NCBI GenBank assembly: GCA_035555795.1
Contig: DATMGE010000084.1
Span: 62,001-126,000, forward strand
From: RCIO01 sp035555795
GTDB taxonomy: Bacteria > Pseudomonadota > Alphaproteobacteria > Rhizobiales > Rhizobiaceae
DNA length: 64,000 bases
Reading direction: 5' to 3'
Under the pieces are notes generated by a model that worked only from the letters and a program-made list of their open reading frames with translations, made no database searches and was not told where the DNA came from. Each line of letters opens with the position of its first letter. The first letter of the stretch is position 1. This document shows, one piece after another, positions 50,466 to 59,816 of this stretch. The translations under genes were made by a program, and so were the position numbers.

Positions 50466-51851
50466 GTGCAAGAAACTGCAAGACCGACTGACGCCATGCC
50501 GCTGATCCCGTGGCGGGAGCATATGAGGGAAACGATCCTCCTCGGCCTTCCGCTGATCGCGTCGCAGCTTGCGCAGACACTGCTCAACGTCACCAACACG
50601 CTGGTGCTGGGACGGCTGGGGCCCGAGGAGCTCGCCGCATCGGTCATCGGCTGGCAGCTTTTCTTCGTCATCTGGATGTTCGGCTCGGGCTTCGGCTTCG
50701 CGGTCATGCCGCTAGTCGCCAATGCCATCGGCGCGAAAGATCCGCGCGGCGGACGGCGTTTCGTCAGGATGGGGCTCTGGATCAGCTTCGCCTATGCGCT
50801 GGTGATGCTGGTCCCGCTGTCGAATTCGCAGGCGATCTTCCTGGCGCTCGGACAGGACCCGCATGTTTCGGCGCTCGCGGCCGACTATGTGTCGATCCTG
50901 CAATGGTCGCTGATCCCGCAACTGGCGATCATCGTGCTGCGCTCCTTCCTGGGCGCGCTGAGCAGGCCGGGCATCGTCGTCGTGGCGCTGGTCCTCGGCG
51001 TCGGCATAAATGCGCTGCTCGGCATCCAGTTCGTTTTCGGCGGCTTCGGCCTGCCCGCGATGGGCATGCGCGGTGCGGGATTGTCGACGCTTATCGCCAC
51101 GACCTGCGTGGCACTGTTCCTCGCGGTGCATGTCGTGCGCCATCGGGCGCTGCGGGATCAGCAGATCTTCGTGCGGTTCTCGAAGATCGATACGCCAGCG
51201 CTCATCGAGGTGTTCCGCCTGGGATGGCCGATCGGCACCACCGTGGTGGCGGAGGTTGCGCTGTTTTCGGCGGCATCCTTCATGATGGGACTGTTCGGGC
51301 CGATGGAACTGGCCGCGCATGGCATCGCCCTGCAGCTCAGCGGCCTCGCCTTCATGATCCCGCTCGGTCTCTCATCGGCCACGACCATTCGCACGGGCCA
51401 TGCATATGGGCGCCGTGACGGCGGCAATCTCGCAAGGGCGGTCGCCTCCTCGCTTGCCCTCGGCCTCCTCATCGGCAGTCTTTCGGCACTCGTCTTCCTG
51501 ACCGTCCCGACGCTGCTCATCGGCTTCTATCTCGACGTGAATGCCGAAGCCTCGGCAGAGGTCGTCCCGCTTGCCGTGTCCTTCCTCGCCATTGCCGGCA
51601 TCTTCCAGATTTTCGACGGCATACAGGCGCTTTCCAGCGGCGCGTTGCGCGGCTTGAAGGATACCCGCGTGCCGATGATCATCGCGCTTGTCAGCTATTG
51701 GGCCATCGGCCTGTCATCCGGCTACGGCCTCGCCTTCCTTCTGGGCTGGGGCGGGGCCGGCATCTGGTGGGGGCTTGCGGCCGGCCTTGCGGCGGCGGCC
51801 CTGCTGATGACCGCGCGGCTGATGCGCCGCATCCGCCTGCAACCCGCCTGA
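50466..51851 (+). CDS. MATE family efflux transporter
   Basis: A 461-residue inner-membrane antiporter with about twelve helices. ETILLGLPLIASQLAQTLLN is the first helix and MGLFGPMELAAHGIALQLSG the repeat start in the second half. Family exporters pump cationic drugs or toxic metabolites using sodium or protons. GTG 50466 is the frame start with GGTGAG upstream; ATG 50496 is a possible alternative. Substrate not predictable. Its stop lies within a stem shared with the convergent TRAP gene. Confidence 0.9.
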   Translation: MQETARPTDAMPLIPWREHMRETILLGLPLIASQLAQTLLNVTNTLVLGRLGPEELAASVIGWQLFFVIWMFGSGFGFAVMPLVANAIGAKDPRGGRRFVRMGLWISFAYALVMLVPLSNSQAIFLALGQDPHVSALAADYVSILQWSLIPQLAIIVLRSFLGALSRPGIVVVALVLGVGINALLGIQFVFGGFGLPAMGMRGAGLSTLIATTCVALFLAVHVVRHRALRDQQIFVRFSKIDTPALIEVFRLGWPIGTTVVAEVALFSAASFMMGLFGPMELAAHGIALQLSGLAFMIPLGLSSATTIRTGHAYGRRDGGNLARAVASSLALGLLIGSLSALVFLTVPTLLIGFYLDVNAEASAEVVPLAVSFLAIAGIFQIFDGIQALSSGALRGLKDTRVPMIIALVSYWAIGLSSGYGLAFLLGWGGAGIWWGLAAGLAAAALLMTARLMRRIRLQPA

Positions 51852-51883
51852 TCGAAGGCGCATCCGCGCCCGTCAGGCGGGTT
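51841..51883. terminator. Inverted repeat spanning both stop codons of convergent genes
   Basis: AACCCGCCTGA (51841-51851) pairs perfectly with TCAGGCGGGTT (51873-51883), with an inner GGCGC/GCGCC stem in the loop. Both proteins end Gln-Pro-Ala, and the stem is made by those identical codons. No T-run, so it is only a probable bidirectional terminator. Confidence 0.5.
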
Positions 51884-53936
51884 GCGCCTCCTCCGTATGC
51901 CGGGCGCTCCAGTGCCGCAGCACGACCGGAACAACCAGCGCCACGCCGAGCAGCGAGGAGTAGAGTTCCGGCGCCACGAGGAGGAAGGCGGCAAGGACCA
52001 GCAGAACATTCTCCCACGGCCGGGTGCGCACCAGCATGTAGCGCGACAGCGCCGCGCCAAGGCATGTGATGCCCAGCATGCAACCGAGGAATGCGACGAA
52101 GAAGTCCGGCCAGTTGAAGTCCTTCGTCACCAGCAGCAGCGACGGAGAGAAGACGAACACGAACGGCACCAGCACCTTGCCCAGCCCGAGCCGGAAGGCA
52201 GTGTTTCCGGTCCTGAAGGGATCGGCCCCGGCCATGCCGGCGGCGGCATAGGCGGCCAGCGCCACCGGCGGCGTGATGTCGGCCAGCAGCCCGTAATAGA
52301 AGACGAAGAAGTGGGCGACGATCGGCTCCACGCCCAACATGACCAGCGCCGGCGCGGCGATGGTCACCATGATGATGTAGTTCGCCGTCGTGGGAATGCC
52401 GCAGCCCATGAGGATGCAGACGACACCGGTCATCAAAAGGGTGAACAGCAGTGTCAGGCCCTGCGTCGAGAAGATCATCTCGGGAATGAAGGTGCCGAAC
52501 AGGAGCGAGAGATGCCCCGCCGTCGAGGTGACGATGTAGGACAGTTTGAAGCCGACGCCGGTCAGCGTGACGACGCCGACGACGATGCCGACGGTCGCCG
52601 CTGCGGCACCCACCGCAAGCGCATATTTGGCACCGTCGCGCAGGCATACCACAATGTCGGCGATGGACATGCGCCGGCGCGGATTGAGCAAGCCGACGAG
52701 GATGCACATGGTGATGCCCCAGAAGGCCGCCATATAGGGCGTATAGCCGGAGAGCAGGACGCCGATCAGGACGACCAGCGGAATGATCGTCGGCCAGTCC
52801 CGCTTCAGCGCCTCAACGACGTCGGGCATCTCGTCCGGCCGCAAACCCCTGAGGCCGGTGCGCTTGGCCTCGAAATGCACCTGGATGAACACGCCGAAGA
52901 AATGCATGAAGGCCGGCACGATCGCCGCCAGGATGATCGTCGTATAGGGCAGTTCCAGGAATTCGATCATCAAGAAGGCGGCAGCGCCCATGATCGGCGG
53001 CGTCACCTGCCCGCCGGTCGAGGATGCAGCCTCCACCGCCGCTGCGAAATTCTTCTTGTAGCCGAGCCGGATCATGGCAGGGATCGTCAGCGAACCGACG
53101 GTCACGGTATTGGCCACCGACGAGCCAGAGATCATCCCGAACAGCGCGGAGCCGAAGATCGACACCTTGGCGGGACCGCCGGCATAGCGCCCGGCAACCC
53201 AGGCAGCGCAATCGAGGAAGAGCTGGCCAAGCCCGATGCGCGTGGCGAACACGCCAAACAGCACGAAATGGAAGACATAGGTGGCCACGACGCCGAGCGC
53301 GATGCCGTAAATGCCCTGCGTCGTGAGATAGAGGTGGTCCACGAGCTGGGAAACGGATGCGCCGGGATGCACCAGTATGCTCGGCATGTGCTGGCCGAAC
53401 AGCGCATAGAGCATGAAGACGATGGAAATGATCGGCAGGGGAATGCCGACCGACCGTCGCGTCGCCTCCAGCAGGAGCAATATGAGCGCGAGGCCAAGCG
53501 CCACGTCGATCGTCGTGGGATTGCCGACGCGGAAGGCGAGATCGTCGAGCGGTATCAGCGGCACATGCATGACGGCGACGACCGCCAGGATCGCCAGCAG
53601 CCAGTCGAGCATGGGGATGCCGAGCGGCCGCAACAGGGTGGACTGCGCCGGTTGGTCATAACCGGTCTTCACCAGCGGGAAGACGAGGAAGACCAGGCCA
53701 AGCACCATCGACAGGTGGATGCCCCGGTGCATCATCTCCTGCAGCAGGCCGAACCCGGCAGTGTAGTAGTGGAACAGCGACAGCGCCACGAGGAGGAAGC
53801 CGACGAGCCAGCCGGCAGCCGGCAGCAGCGGCCGGAAGCGGATTTCCGAGTCGAATTTTTCCTCGAGTTCGCGAGCCTTCTCCTCGTCGAACTCCATGCC
53901 GGAAAGCTTGATCCTGTCGCTGCCGTCGTCGCTCAT
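51873..53936 (-). CDS. TRAP transporter fused permease (DctQM type, TAXI system)
   Basis: A 687-residue protein in which the small and large TRAP membrane subunits are fused, as is normal for TAXI-type TRAP systems. Residues 1 to about 180 hold the DctQ part; the remainder is DctM-like with GSALFGMISGSSVANTVTVG and GGQVTPPIMGAAAFLMIEFL. It runs with the TAXI binding protein at 54021. TAXI systems with known ligands move glutamate or other dicarboxylates. The neighbouring 5-oxoprolinase suggests glutamate or oxoproline. Confidence 0.93.
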   Translation of the reverse strand: MSDDGSDRIKLSGMEFDEEKARELEEKFDSEIRFRPLLPAAGWLVGFLLVALSLFHYYTAGFGLLQEMMHRGIHLSMVLGLVFLVFPLVKTGYDQPAQSTLLRPLGIPMLDWLLAILAVVAVMHVPLIPLDDLAFRVGNPTTIDVALGLALILLLLEATRRSVGIPLPIISIVFMLYALFGQHMPSILVHPGASVSQLVDHLYLTTQGIYGIALGVVATYVFHFVLFGVFATRIGLGQLFLDCAAWVAGRYAGGPAKVSIFGSALFGMISGSSVANTVTVGSLTIPAMIRLGYKKNFAAAVEAASSTGGQVTPPIMGAAAFLMIEFLELPYTTIILAAIVPAFMHFFGVFIQVHFEAKRTGLRGLRPDEMPDVVEALKRDWPTIIPLVVLIGVLLSGYTPYMAAFWGITMCILVGLLNPRRRMSIADIVVCLRDGAKYALAVGAAAATVGIVVGVVTLTGVGFKLSYIVTSTAGHLSLLFGTFIPEMIFSTQGLTLLFTLLMTGVVCILMGCGIPTTANYIIMVTIAAPALVMLGVEPIVAHFFVFYYGLLADITPPVALAAYAAAGMAGADPFRTGNTAFRLGLGKVLVPFVFVFSPSLLLVTKDFNWPDFFVAFLGCMLGITCLGAALSRYMLVRTRPWENVLLVLAAFLLVAPELYSSLLGVALVVPVVLRHWSARHTEEAQPA

Positions 53937-53965
53937 ATCCGGTTCCGTTTCCTGACGTCCCAGAC

Positions 53966-53996
53966 AAAAGAGGCGGAAAGCACGCCTTTCCGCCTC
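53966..53996 (-). terminator. Attenuator-like terminator between TAXI and TRAP permease genes
   Basis: Read on the minus strand, GAGGCGGAAAG (53996-53986) pairs with CTTTCCGCCTC (53980-53970) around a five-base loop and is followed by TTTT. It stands after the TAXI gene and before the permease gene, so it should make the binding protein more abundant than the permease. Confidence 0.75.
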
Positions 53997-54020
53997 ACCA
54001 TGGTCAGTATCCAGCCGCCT

Positions 54021-55013
54021 CTATTTCAGGGCGCCGACTTCCTTGTAGTAGCGTTCCGCGCCCGGATGGAACGGAATGCCGGCACTCGTCACCGCATTCT
54101 CCAGCGTGATGAGCTTGCCCTTGGCATGGCCGGCCTGCAATGCCTTCTGCGACTCCTCGCTGTAGAGCGACTTGACGATGTTGTAGACGAGATCGTCGGG
54201 CTGCTTGGTGCTGGTCACCCACTGCGCGGCGACGGAAATCGTCTTGGTTTCGCCAACATTCTTGTAGGTGCCGTCAGGCACGGTATCGGTGGAGAAGAAT
54301 TTCTGCTCCGCAAGAAGCTTGTCCGCTTCGGGACCGGAGATCGGCACGAGCGTGATGTTGTTGGTGCTGGCAAGCTCGACGATCGCGCCGGTGGGATAGC
54401 CGCCGACGAAGAAATAGGCGTCGAGCGCACCGTCCTGAAGGCGCTCCCCCGAAGGGCCCGGCTTGAGATATTCGGGCTTCACGTCCTTTTCCGTCAGCCC
54501 GTAGGCGGCAAGCACGAGGCGAGCGTCGACGATGGTGCCGGAGCCCGGTTCGTCAAGCGAAACGCGCTTGCCCTTCAGGTCGGCCACCGACTTGATGCCC
54601 GCATCCGCGCGCGCCACCAGATGGATGGTTTCCGGATAGAGCGTGGCGATCAGGCGCAGATCCTCGACCTTGGGCTTGCCCTCATAGAGGCCCGTGCCCG
54701 ACTGGGCCCAGAATGCGACATCCGATTGGGTGAAGCCGGATTCGGAGGCTCCCGACTGGATGGCGCTGATATTGGCGACCGACCCGTTGGAGGACACCGC
54801 GGTGGCGACAAGACCCTCGACGCCGGCCGGTCCGGTGGCCGAGATGGCGTTGGCGATCAGGCCGCCCACGGGATAGTAGGTGCCGGAGGTACCACCGGTA
54901 CCGATACGGAAAAAGGACTGTTGCGCACGTGCGGGCAAAAGGCCCGCGCTGGTTGCCAAGCCTAGCGCTCCTGCACCAATGGCAAAGGCGCGGCGGCTGA
55001 TCGAGATGGTCAT
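54021..55013 (-). CDS. TAXI family TRAP solute-binding protein
   Basis: A 330-residue periplasmic protein with a twin-arginine-like signal (ISRRAFAIGAGALGLATSAG through ARAQ). FFRIGTGGTSGTYYPVGGLI is the TAXI hallmark (GGxxGTY). It presents the ligand to the fused permease at 51873. It is followed by the attenuator hairpin 53966-53996 and preceded by a MarR gene on the same strand. Confidence 0.93.
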   Translation of the reverse strand: MTISISRRAFAIGAGALGLATSAGLLPARAQQSFFRIGTGGTSGTYYPVGGLIANAISATGPAGVEGLVATAVSSNGSVANISAIQSGASESGFTQSDVAFWAQSGTGLYEGKPKVEDLRLIATLYPETIHLVARADAGIKSVADLKGKRVSLDEPGSGTIVDARLVLAAYGLTEKDVKPEYLKPGPSGERLQDGALDAYFFVGGYPTGAIVELASTNNITLVPISGPEADKLLAEQKFFSTDTVPDGTYKNVGETKTISVAAQWVTSTKQPDDLVYNIVKSLYSEESQKALQAGHAKGKLITLENAVTSAGIPFHPGAERYYKEVGALK

Positions 55014-55099
55014 CGGTACCTCCCAGTTAAAGACTGGCAGGATGTTGCACCGAACCGAGGCTTGTCAACTCTTGTGAACCGCGCTCCCCTTCGGCCGCA

Positions 55100-55639
55100 T
55101 CACAGCGTCGCGGCGGTTCGTGTCGCCTGGTCGTAATGGCCGGAAAGGACGCGCATGGTGGAGGCGACGGCGCTGATCGCCTTGGGATCGAGGCGCAGCG
55201 CGGACACCGCATTGACGAGCAGCCGCTCGCGGATTTCGCCATAGCGCTGGCAGGTCGCCTCGCCCTCGGGGGTAATGAGCACCAGCTTCTCCTTGCCCTG
55301 ACGGACACGGGTGACAAGTCCCTGCGATTCCAGCTTTTTCAACGCGTAGACGACGGTATGCGAGTCCTCGATGCCCAGCACCAGGCAGATGTCGGACAGC
55401 CGCTTGGGCCGCTGGCGATGGGTGACCGAGTGCAGAACGAGCACTTCCAGCGAGGTCAGGCCGGGCTGGCCGGCAGCCGCCATGCAGCGGACCATCCAGC
55501 GGTCGAAGGCGTTGCTGGCCAGGATCAGGCCGAACTCGAATTCGGAAAGCTCCGGTACGCTGCTGGAGGCGGCGAGATGAGCGGAGGAGACAATGTGGCC
55601 GCTGTCCAGGACATCCAGCGTCTTGTCATGCGTGCTCAT
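55100..55639 (-). CDS. MarR-type winged-helix regulator
   Basis: A 179-residue regulator. LTSLEVLVLHSVTHRQRPKR, then LSDICLVLGIEDSHTVVYAL and KKLESQGLVTRVRQGKEKLV are the MarR recognition helix and wing. ATG 55639 is chosen since AAAGGA stands eight bases upstream; ATGs at 55645 and 55648 overlap that site. It is divergent from the 5-oxoprolinase gene and upstream of the TAXI operon, and probably represses one or both. Confidence 0.88.
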   Translation of the reverse strand: MSTHDKTLDVLDSGHIVSSAHLAASSSVPELSEFEFGLILASNAFDRWMVRCMAAAGQPGLTSLEVLVLHSVTHRQRPKRLSDICLVLGIEDSHTVVYALKKLESQGLVTRVRQGKEKLVLITPEGEATCQRYGEIRERLLVNAVSALRLDPKAISAVASTMRVLSGHYDQATRTAATL

Positions 55640-55727
55640 CGTCATCATCCTTTCGTCGTAGAGGCCGGCCGAGCGACGCAAAAACCTATCGCGCCGGGCC
55701 GGTGGTCCTTGGCATTTCGCAGGCATA

Positions 55728-55737
55728 ATACCGGTAT
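55728..55737. promoter_or_regulatory. Palindrome ATACCGGTAT upstream of the MarR gene
   Basis: A ten-base perfect palindrome about 90 bases before the MarR start. The same ATACCGGTAT core is inside the GntR-type site at 45389-45400. It may be a MarR or a GntR site. Confidence 0.4.
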
Positions 55738-55855
55738 CTTATCCCGCGACAACGCAACATTCAGCCACCTGCTTCGCTGCACACAGCCCGGTTTCAGATC
55801 GTATGATCGACCCTGTCGCGAAGAGAGTAGCTGAAAGCCGAAGAAAGATGATGTC

Positions 55856-55890
55856 ATAACGTTGACATGTTATCGATAAAATCACATCAA
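55856..55890 (+). promoter_or_regulatory. Promoter with an overlapping inverted repeat before the 5-oxoprolinase gene
   Basis: TTGACA at 55862-55867 could be a -35 box, with a weak -10 (CATCAA) 17 bases on. ATAAC-N8-GTTAT (55856-55873) overlaps the -35 box, as expected for a MarR operator that blocks polymerase. The start codon at 55920 is about 30 bases beyond. Confidence 0.4.
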
Positions 55891-55919
55891 TCGGCTTGGA
55901 TATTTTCGCAAGGCTGACG

Positions 55920-58900
55920 ATGCGCTGGGATTTCTGGATCGATCGGGGTGGCACCTTTACCGACATCATCGCGCGCAAGCCCGATGGGACCCTCGAGGCG
56001 CGCAAGCTGCTTTCCGAAAACCCCGGCGCCTACCGGGATTCGGCCACCGCCGGCATCCGCGCCTTCCTCGGGCTGAAGCCGGGCGACACGATCCCGCCCG
56101 ACACGATCGGCACGATCAAGATGGGCACGACGGTCGCCACCAATGCGCTGCTGGAGCGCAAGGGCGAGAAGCTGGCGCTGCTGATCACCGCCGGATTCCG
56201 CGACCAGCTCGAAATCGGCTATCAGGCGCGCAGCGACATTTTCGCGATGAAGATCGAAAAGCCCGAGACGCTGTATGACTGCGTCTACGAGGTGGCGGAG
56301 CGCGTGCTGGCAGACGGCACGGTGGAGCGGCCGCTGGATCTCGATGCAGCGCGCAGGCAGCTTGAGGCCGTGCAGGCACGCGGCATCGATTCCGTCGCCA
56401 TCGTGCTCATGCATGCCTATCACTATCCGGCGCATGAGCAGGCGCTGGCGAAACTGGCGCGCGAGATGGGCTTCGCGCAGGTCTCGGTCAGCCATGAGAT
56501 CTCGCCGCTGATCAAGCTCGTCGGGCGCGGCGACACCACGGTGGTGGATGCCTATCTCTCGCCGGTGCTACAGCGCTATCTGGACGGCGTGATCGCCGAT
56601 CTCGACCTGAACGCCACCGGCGCGCGGCTTTTGTGCATGACCTCGGGCGGCGGGCTCACCTCGGCCGGCCTATTTCGCGGGCGCGACGCCATCCTGTCCG
56701 GTCCGGCCGGCGGCGTGGTGGGTGCGGCGCGCACCTGCGAGGCGGCGGGCTTCGACAGGATCATCGGCTTCGACATGGGCGGCACGTCGACCGACGTGAT
56801 GCACTATGAAGGCGAGTATGAGCGCACCTTCGAAGCGGAGGTAGCCGGCGTACGCATGCGCGCGCCGATGATGATGATCCATACGGTGGCGGCAGGCGGC
56901 GGCTCGATCCTCTCCTTCGACGGCGCACGCTTCCAGGTCGGGCCGGAATCCGCCGGCGCCAATCCCGGTCCCGCCTGCTATCGCCGCGGCGGGCCGCTCA
57001 CCATCACCGATGCGAATGTGATGCTGGGCAAGCTGCGGAAAGAGAACTTCCCCAGCATCTTCGGTCCCGGCCAGGACAAGCCGCTGGACGATGCGATCGT
57101 GCGCGAGCGCTTCGCCGAACTGGTGGCCGGCATGGACATCATGCCGGAGGAAGCGGCGGACGGCTTCATCACCATCGCCGTGCAGAACATGGCGAGCGCG
57201 ATCAAGAAGATCTCGGTGGCGCGCGGCTACGACATCACCCGCTACGCACTGGCCTGCTTCGGCGGCGCGGGCGGTCAGCATGCCTGCCGCGTGGCCGAGA
57301 CGCTGGGCATGAAGACCATCGTCATCCACCCCTTCTCCGGCCTGCTATCGGCTTACGGCATTGGGCTGGGCGACCTGCGGGCCAGCCGGCAGAAGAGCGT
57401 CGAGGAGCCGCTGTCGGCCGGCATCATGCCGTCGATCGCACGGCTGGCCGAGGAGCTTCTCGTCGAGACACGCGCGTCGCTGGTGGCGCAGGGCGTGGCC
57501 GAGAACGGCATCGCCGACGAGGTGCGCGTGCACCTGCGCTACAGGGGCACGGATTCCGCCGTCGAGGTGAAAGCCGCCGCGCTCGACGACATGGTGCGCG
57601 ACTTCGAGCGCGAACACCGGCAGCGCTTCGGCTTCATCCAGGCCGGCCACGACCTCGTCGTGGAGACGCTGGCCGTCGAATCGATCGGCGGCGGCGCGGC
57701 GGTGCCGGCGCGCGAGCGGGCGGCGCCCGAAGCAACCCGCTCCTTGCCGGAGAACTTCACCCGCATGTACAGCCAGGGCGCATGGCGCGAGGCGCGCGTC
57801 GTGCTGCGGGACCAGATGGATGTCGGGCAGGTCCTGCAAGGCCCGGCACTGCTGATCGAGCCCAACCAGACGGTTGTGATCGAGCCCGGCTGGGCCGGGC
57901 GGATCACCGAACGCGACGATCTCGTGCTGACGCGCGCCGAGAGCGGCGCGGGTGTGGTGACCAATCTGGGCACCGAGTCCGACCCGGTAATGCTGGAAGT
58001 GTTCAACAACCTCTTCATGTCCATCGCCGAACAGATGGGCGTGGTGCTGCAAAACACCGCCCGTTCGGTCAACATGAAGGAGCGGCTCGACTTCTCCTGC
58101 GCGCTGTTCGACGGCGAGGGCAATCTCGTCGCCAACGCGCCGCATGTGCCCGTCCATCTCGGCTCGATGGACTCGTCCGTCCGCACAGTGCTCGACCGCA
58201 ATCGCGGTTCGATCAGGCCGGGCGACGTCTATGTGCTGAACGCGCCCTATCAGGGCGGCACGCATCTGCCCGACATCACCGTGGTCACGCCGGTCTTCGA
58301 CCGGGAGGGCCGCAATATCCGCTTCATCGTCGCCAGCCGCGGCCATCATGCCGATATTGGCGGCGTCGCGCCGGGCTCGATGAGCCCGCAGGCGCGCACC
58401 ATCGAGGAGGAAGGCGTCTATATCGACAATGTGAAGCTGGTCGATAAGGGCATGTTCCGCGAGGCGGAAATGCGCGCCATCCTCGCCGGCGCGCGCTATC
58501 CCGCCCGCAATATCGACGAGAACATCGCCGACCTGAAGGCGCAGGTCGCCGCCAACGAACGCGGCATGCGCGAAGTGCACAAGATGATCGACCAGTTCGG
58601 CGAGGCCGTCGTGTCCGCCTATATGGCCCATGTGCAGGACAATGCCGAAGCGGCGGTCCGGCAGGTCATCGACAGCCTGGAAGACGGGCGTTTCGAACTG
58701 CCGATGGATGCCGGCTGCAAGATCGCGGTTGCCGTGTCGATCGACCACGCCCACGGCCGGGCTTGCATCGACTTCACCGGCACCAGCGAACAGCAGAACA
58801 GCAATTTCAATGCGCCGGAGCCGATCACCCGCGCCGCTGTATTGTTCGTGTTCCGCATGCTGGTGGGCCGCAACATCCCGATGAATGCCGGCTGCCTGCG

Positions 58901-59522
58901 GCCGATCGACATCGTCGTTCCCGAAGGCAGCATGCTGTCGCCGTGCTATCCGGCCGCCGTGGTGGCAGGCAATGTCGAGGTCAGCCAGGCCGTCACCAAC
59001 TGCCTGCTCGGTGCGCTTGGCCGGTTGGGCTCGTCGCAGGCGACGATGAACAATCTCACATTCGGCAACGCGGCCTCGCAATATTACGAGACGATCTGCT
59101 CCGGCGCGCCGGCCGGTCCGGGCTTCAACGGCGCCTCCGCCGTGCACACCAACATGACCAATACGCGCCTGACCGACCCGGAGGTGCTGGAAGCGCGCTT
59201 CCCGGTCGTGCTCGAGGAATTCTCGATCCGCCGTGGTTCCGGTGGCAAGGGGCAATGGAATGCCGGCGACGGCGTGCGCCGGGTGATCCGCTTCCGCGAG
59301 GAGGTCGACTGCGCCATCCTCAGTGGCAACCGCAAGGTTGCGCCCTTCGGCACGGCAGGCGGCGAGGCAGGCGAGCTGGGCCGCAACCTGCTGCGCCATC
59401 GCGATGGCCGGATCGAGGAACTCGATCCCAGCGTGCAGGTCGTCGCCCATGCGGGCGACGCAGTCATCATCGAAACCCCCACCGGCGGCGGCTACGGCCC
59501 TGCGACCGAGAGAGAGGACTGA
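55920..59522 (+). CDS. 5-Oxoprolinase/hydantoinase, fused HyuA-HyuB
   Basis: A 1200-residue enzyme of the OPLAH type. FWIDRGGTFTDIIARKPDG opens the ATP-grasping HyuA half (residues 1 to about 690), which includes GFDMGGTSTDVMHYEG. From about 695 the HyuB half runs with TESDPVMLEVFNNLFMSIAE, YVLNAPYQGGTHLPDITVVT, and GGGYGPATE at the end. It opens 5-oxoproline or a hydantoin using ATP, giving glutamate or a carbamoyl acid. ATG 55920 follows AAGG; a TTG at 55896 in frame is less likely. It faces the MarR gene across a shared promoter. Confidence 0.93.
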   Translation: MRWDFWIDRGGTFTDIIARKPDGTLEARKLLSENPGAYRDSATAGIRAFLGLKPGDTIPPDTIGTIKMGTTVATNALLERKGEKLALLITAGFRDQLEIGYQARSDIFAMKIEKPETLYDCVYEVAERVLADGTVERPLDLDAARRQLEAVQARGIDSVAIVLMHAYHYPAHEQALAKLAREMGFAQVSVSHEISPLIKLVGRGDTTVVDAYLSPVLQRYLDGVIADLDLNATGARLLCMTSGGGLTSAGLFRGRDAILSGPAGGVVGAARTCEAAGFDRIIGFDMGGTSTDVMHYEGEYERTFEAEVAGVRMRAPMMMIHTVAAGGGSILSFDGARFQVGPESAGANPGPACYRRGGPLTITDANVMLGKLRKENFPSIFGPGQDKPLDDAIVRERFAELVAGMDIMPEEAADGFITIAVQNMASAIKKISVARGYDITRYALACFGGAGGQHACRVAETLGMKTIVIHPFSGLLSAYGIGLGDLRASRQKSVEEPLSAGIMPSIARLAEELLVETRASLVAQGVAENGIADEVRVHLRYRGTDSAVEVKAAALDDMVRDFEREHRQRFGFIQAGHDLVVETLAVESIGGGAAVPARERAAPEATRSLPENFTRMYSQGAWREARVVLRDQMDVGQVLQGPALLIEPNQTVVIEPGWAGRITERDDLVLTRAESGAGVVTNLGTESDPVMLEVFNNLFMSIAEQMGVVLQNTARSVNMKERLDFSCALFDGEGNLVANAPHVPVHLGSMDSSVRTVLDRNRGSIRPGDVYVLNAPYQGGTHLPDITVVTPVFDREGRNIRFIVASRGHHADIGGVAPGSMSPQARTIEEEGVYIDNVKLVDKGMFREAEMRAILAGARYPARNIDENIADLKAQVAANERGMREVHKMIDQFGEAVVSAYMAHVQDNAEAAVRQVIDSLEDGRFELPMDAGCKIAVAVSIDHAHGRACIDFTGTSEQQNSNFNAPEPITRAAVLFVFRMLVGRNIPMNAGCLRPIDIVVPEGSMLSPCYPAAVVAGNVEVSQAVTNCLLGALGRLGSSQATMNNLTFGNAASQYYETICSGAPAGPGFNGASAVHTNMTNTRLTDPEVLEARFPVVLEEFSIRRGSGGKGQWNAGDGVRRVIRFREEVDCAILSGNRKVAPFGTAGGEAGELGRNLLRHRDGRIEELDPSVQVVAHAGDAVIIETPTGGGYGPATERED

Positions 59523-59816
59523 TGCGCACGATTTTCGGCACAGACCTCAACACGGCGAAATCCCATCAAAACGCCGTTAATTTATCAACTAAACGCCGAT
59601 CATTATTGACAGTATCTTTCAACCATGTGAGCAATTCATTCATGGGATGGAATATGGGAAGCCGGCCGCGAGCTCACCTGGTGCCGCGGCCCAGTCTCCC
59701 GAGCGGGCGTCGAACGGAGCCATGCCGATCAACATCCGTCTTCATCATGTCCAGCCCGGATTGCCTTTGAGCAGGTCTCGTCCCGCCCCGCGCGGGGCTA
59801 CAATGGGGAACAGAGA
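59523..59816. other. Intergenic region before the peptide ABC operon
   Basis: About 294 bases. A TTGACA at 59606-59611 could be a -35 box, but no good -10 follows at 16-18 bases. GCCCCGCGCGGGGC (59785-59798) is a perfect palindrome 19 bases before the binding-protein start. Nothing else is apparent. Confidence 0.5.

Noticed and set aside
51882..54965. Open frame of 1027 codons on the plus strand opposite the TRAP and TAXI genes
   Set aside because: It is a shadow of two conserved minus-strand genes, with composition like the other antisense frames.
57345..59450. Open frame of 701 codons opposite the HyuB half of the oxoprolinase
   Set aside because: Antisense to a conserved domain; no ribosome site or motif.
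59785..59798. GCCCCGCGCGGGGC as a terminator
   Set aside because: It has no unpaired loop of its own and no T-run, and stands just before a start codon. It is only a short GC palindrome.
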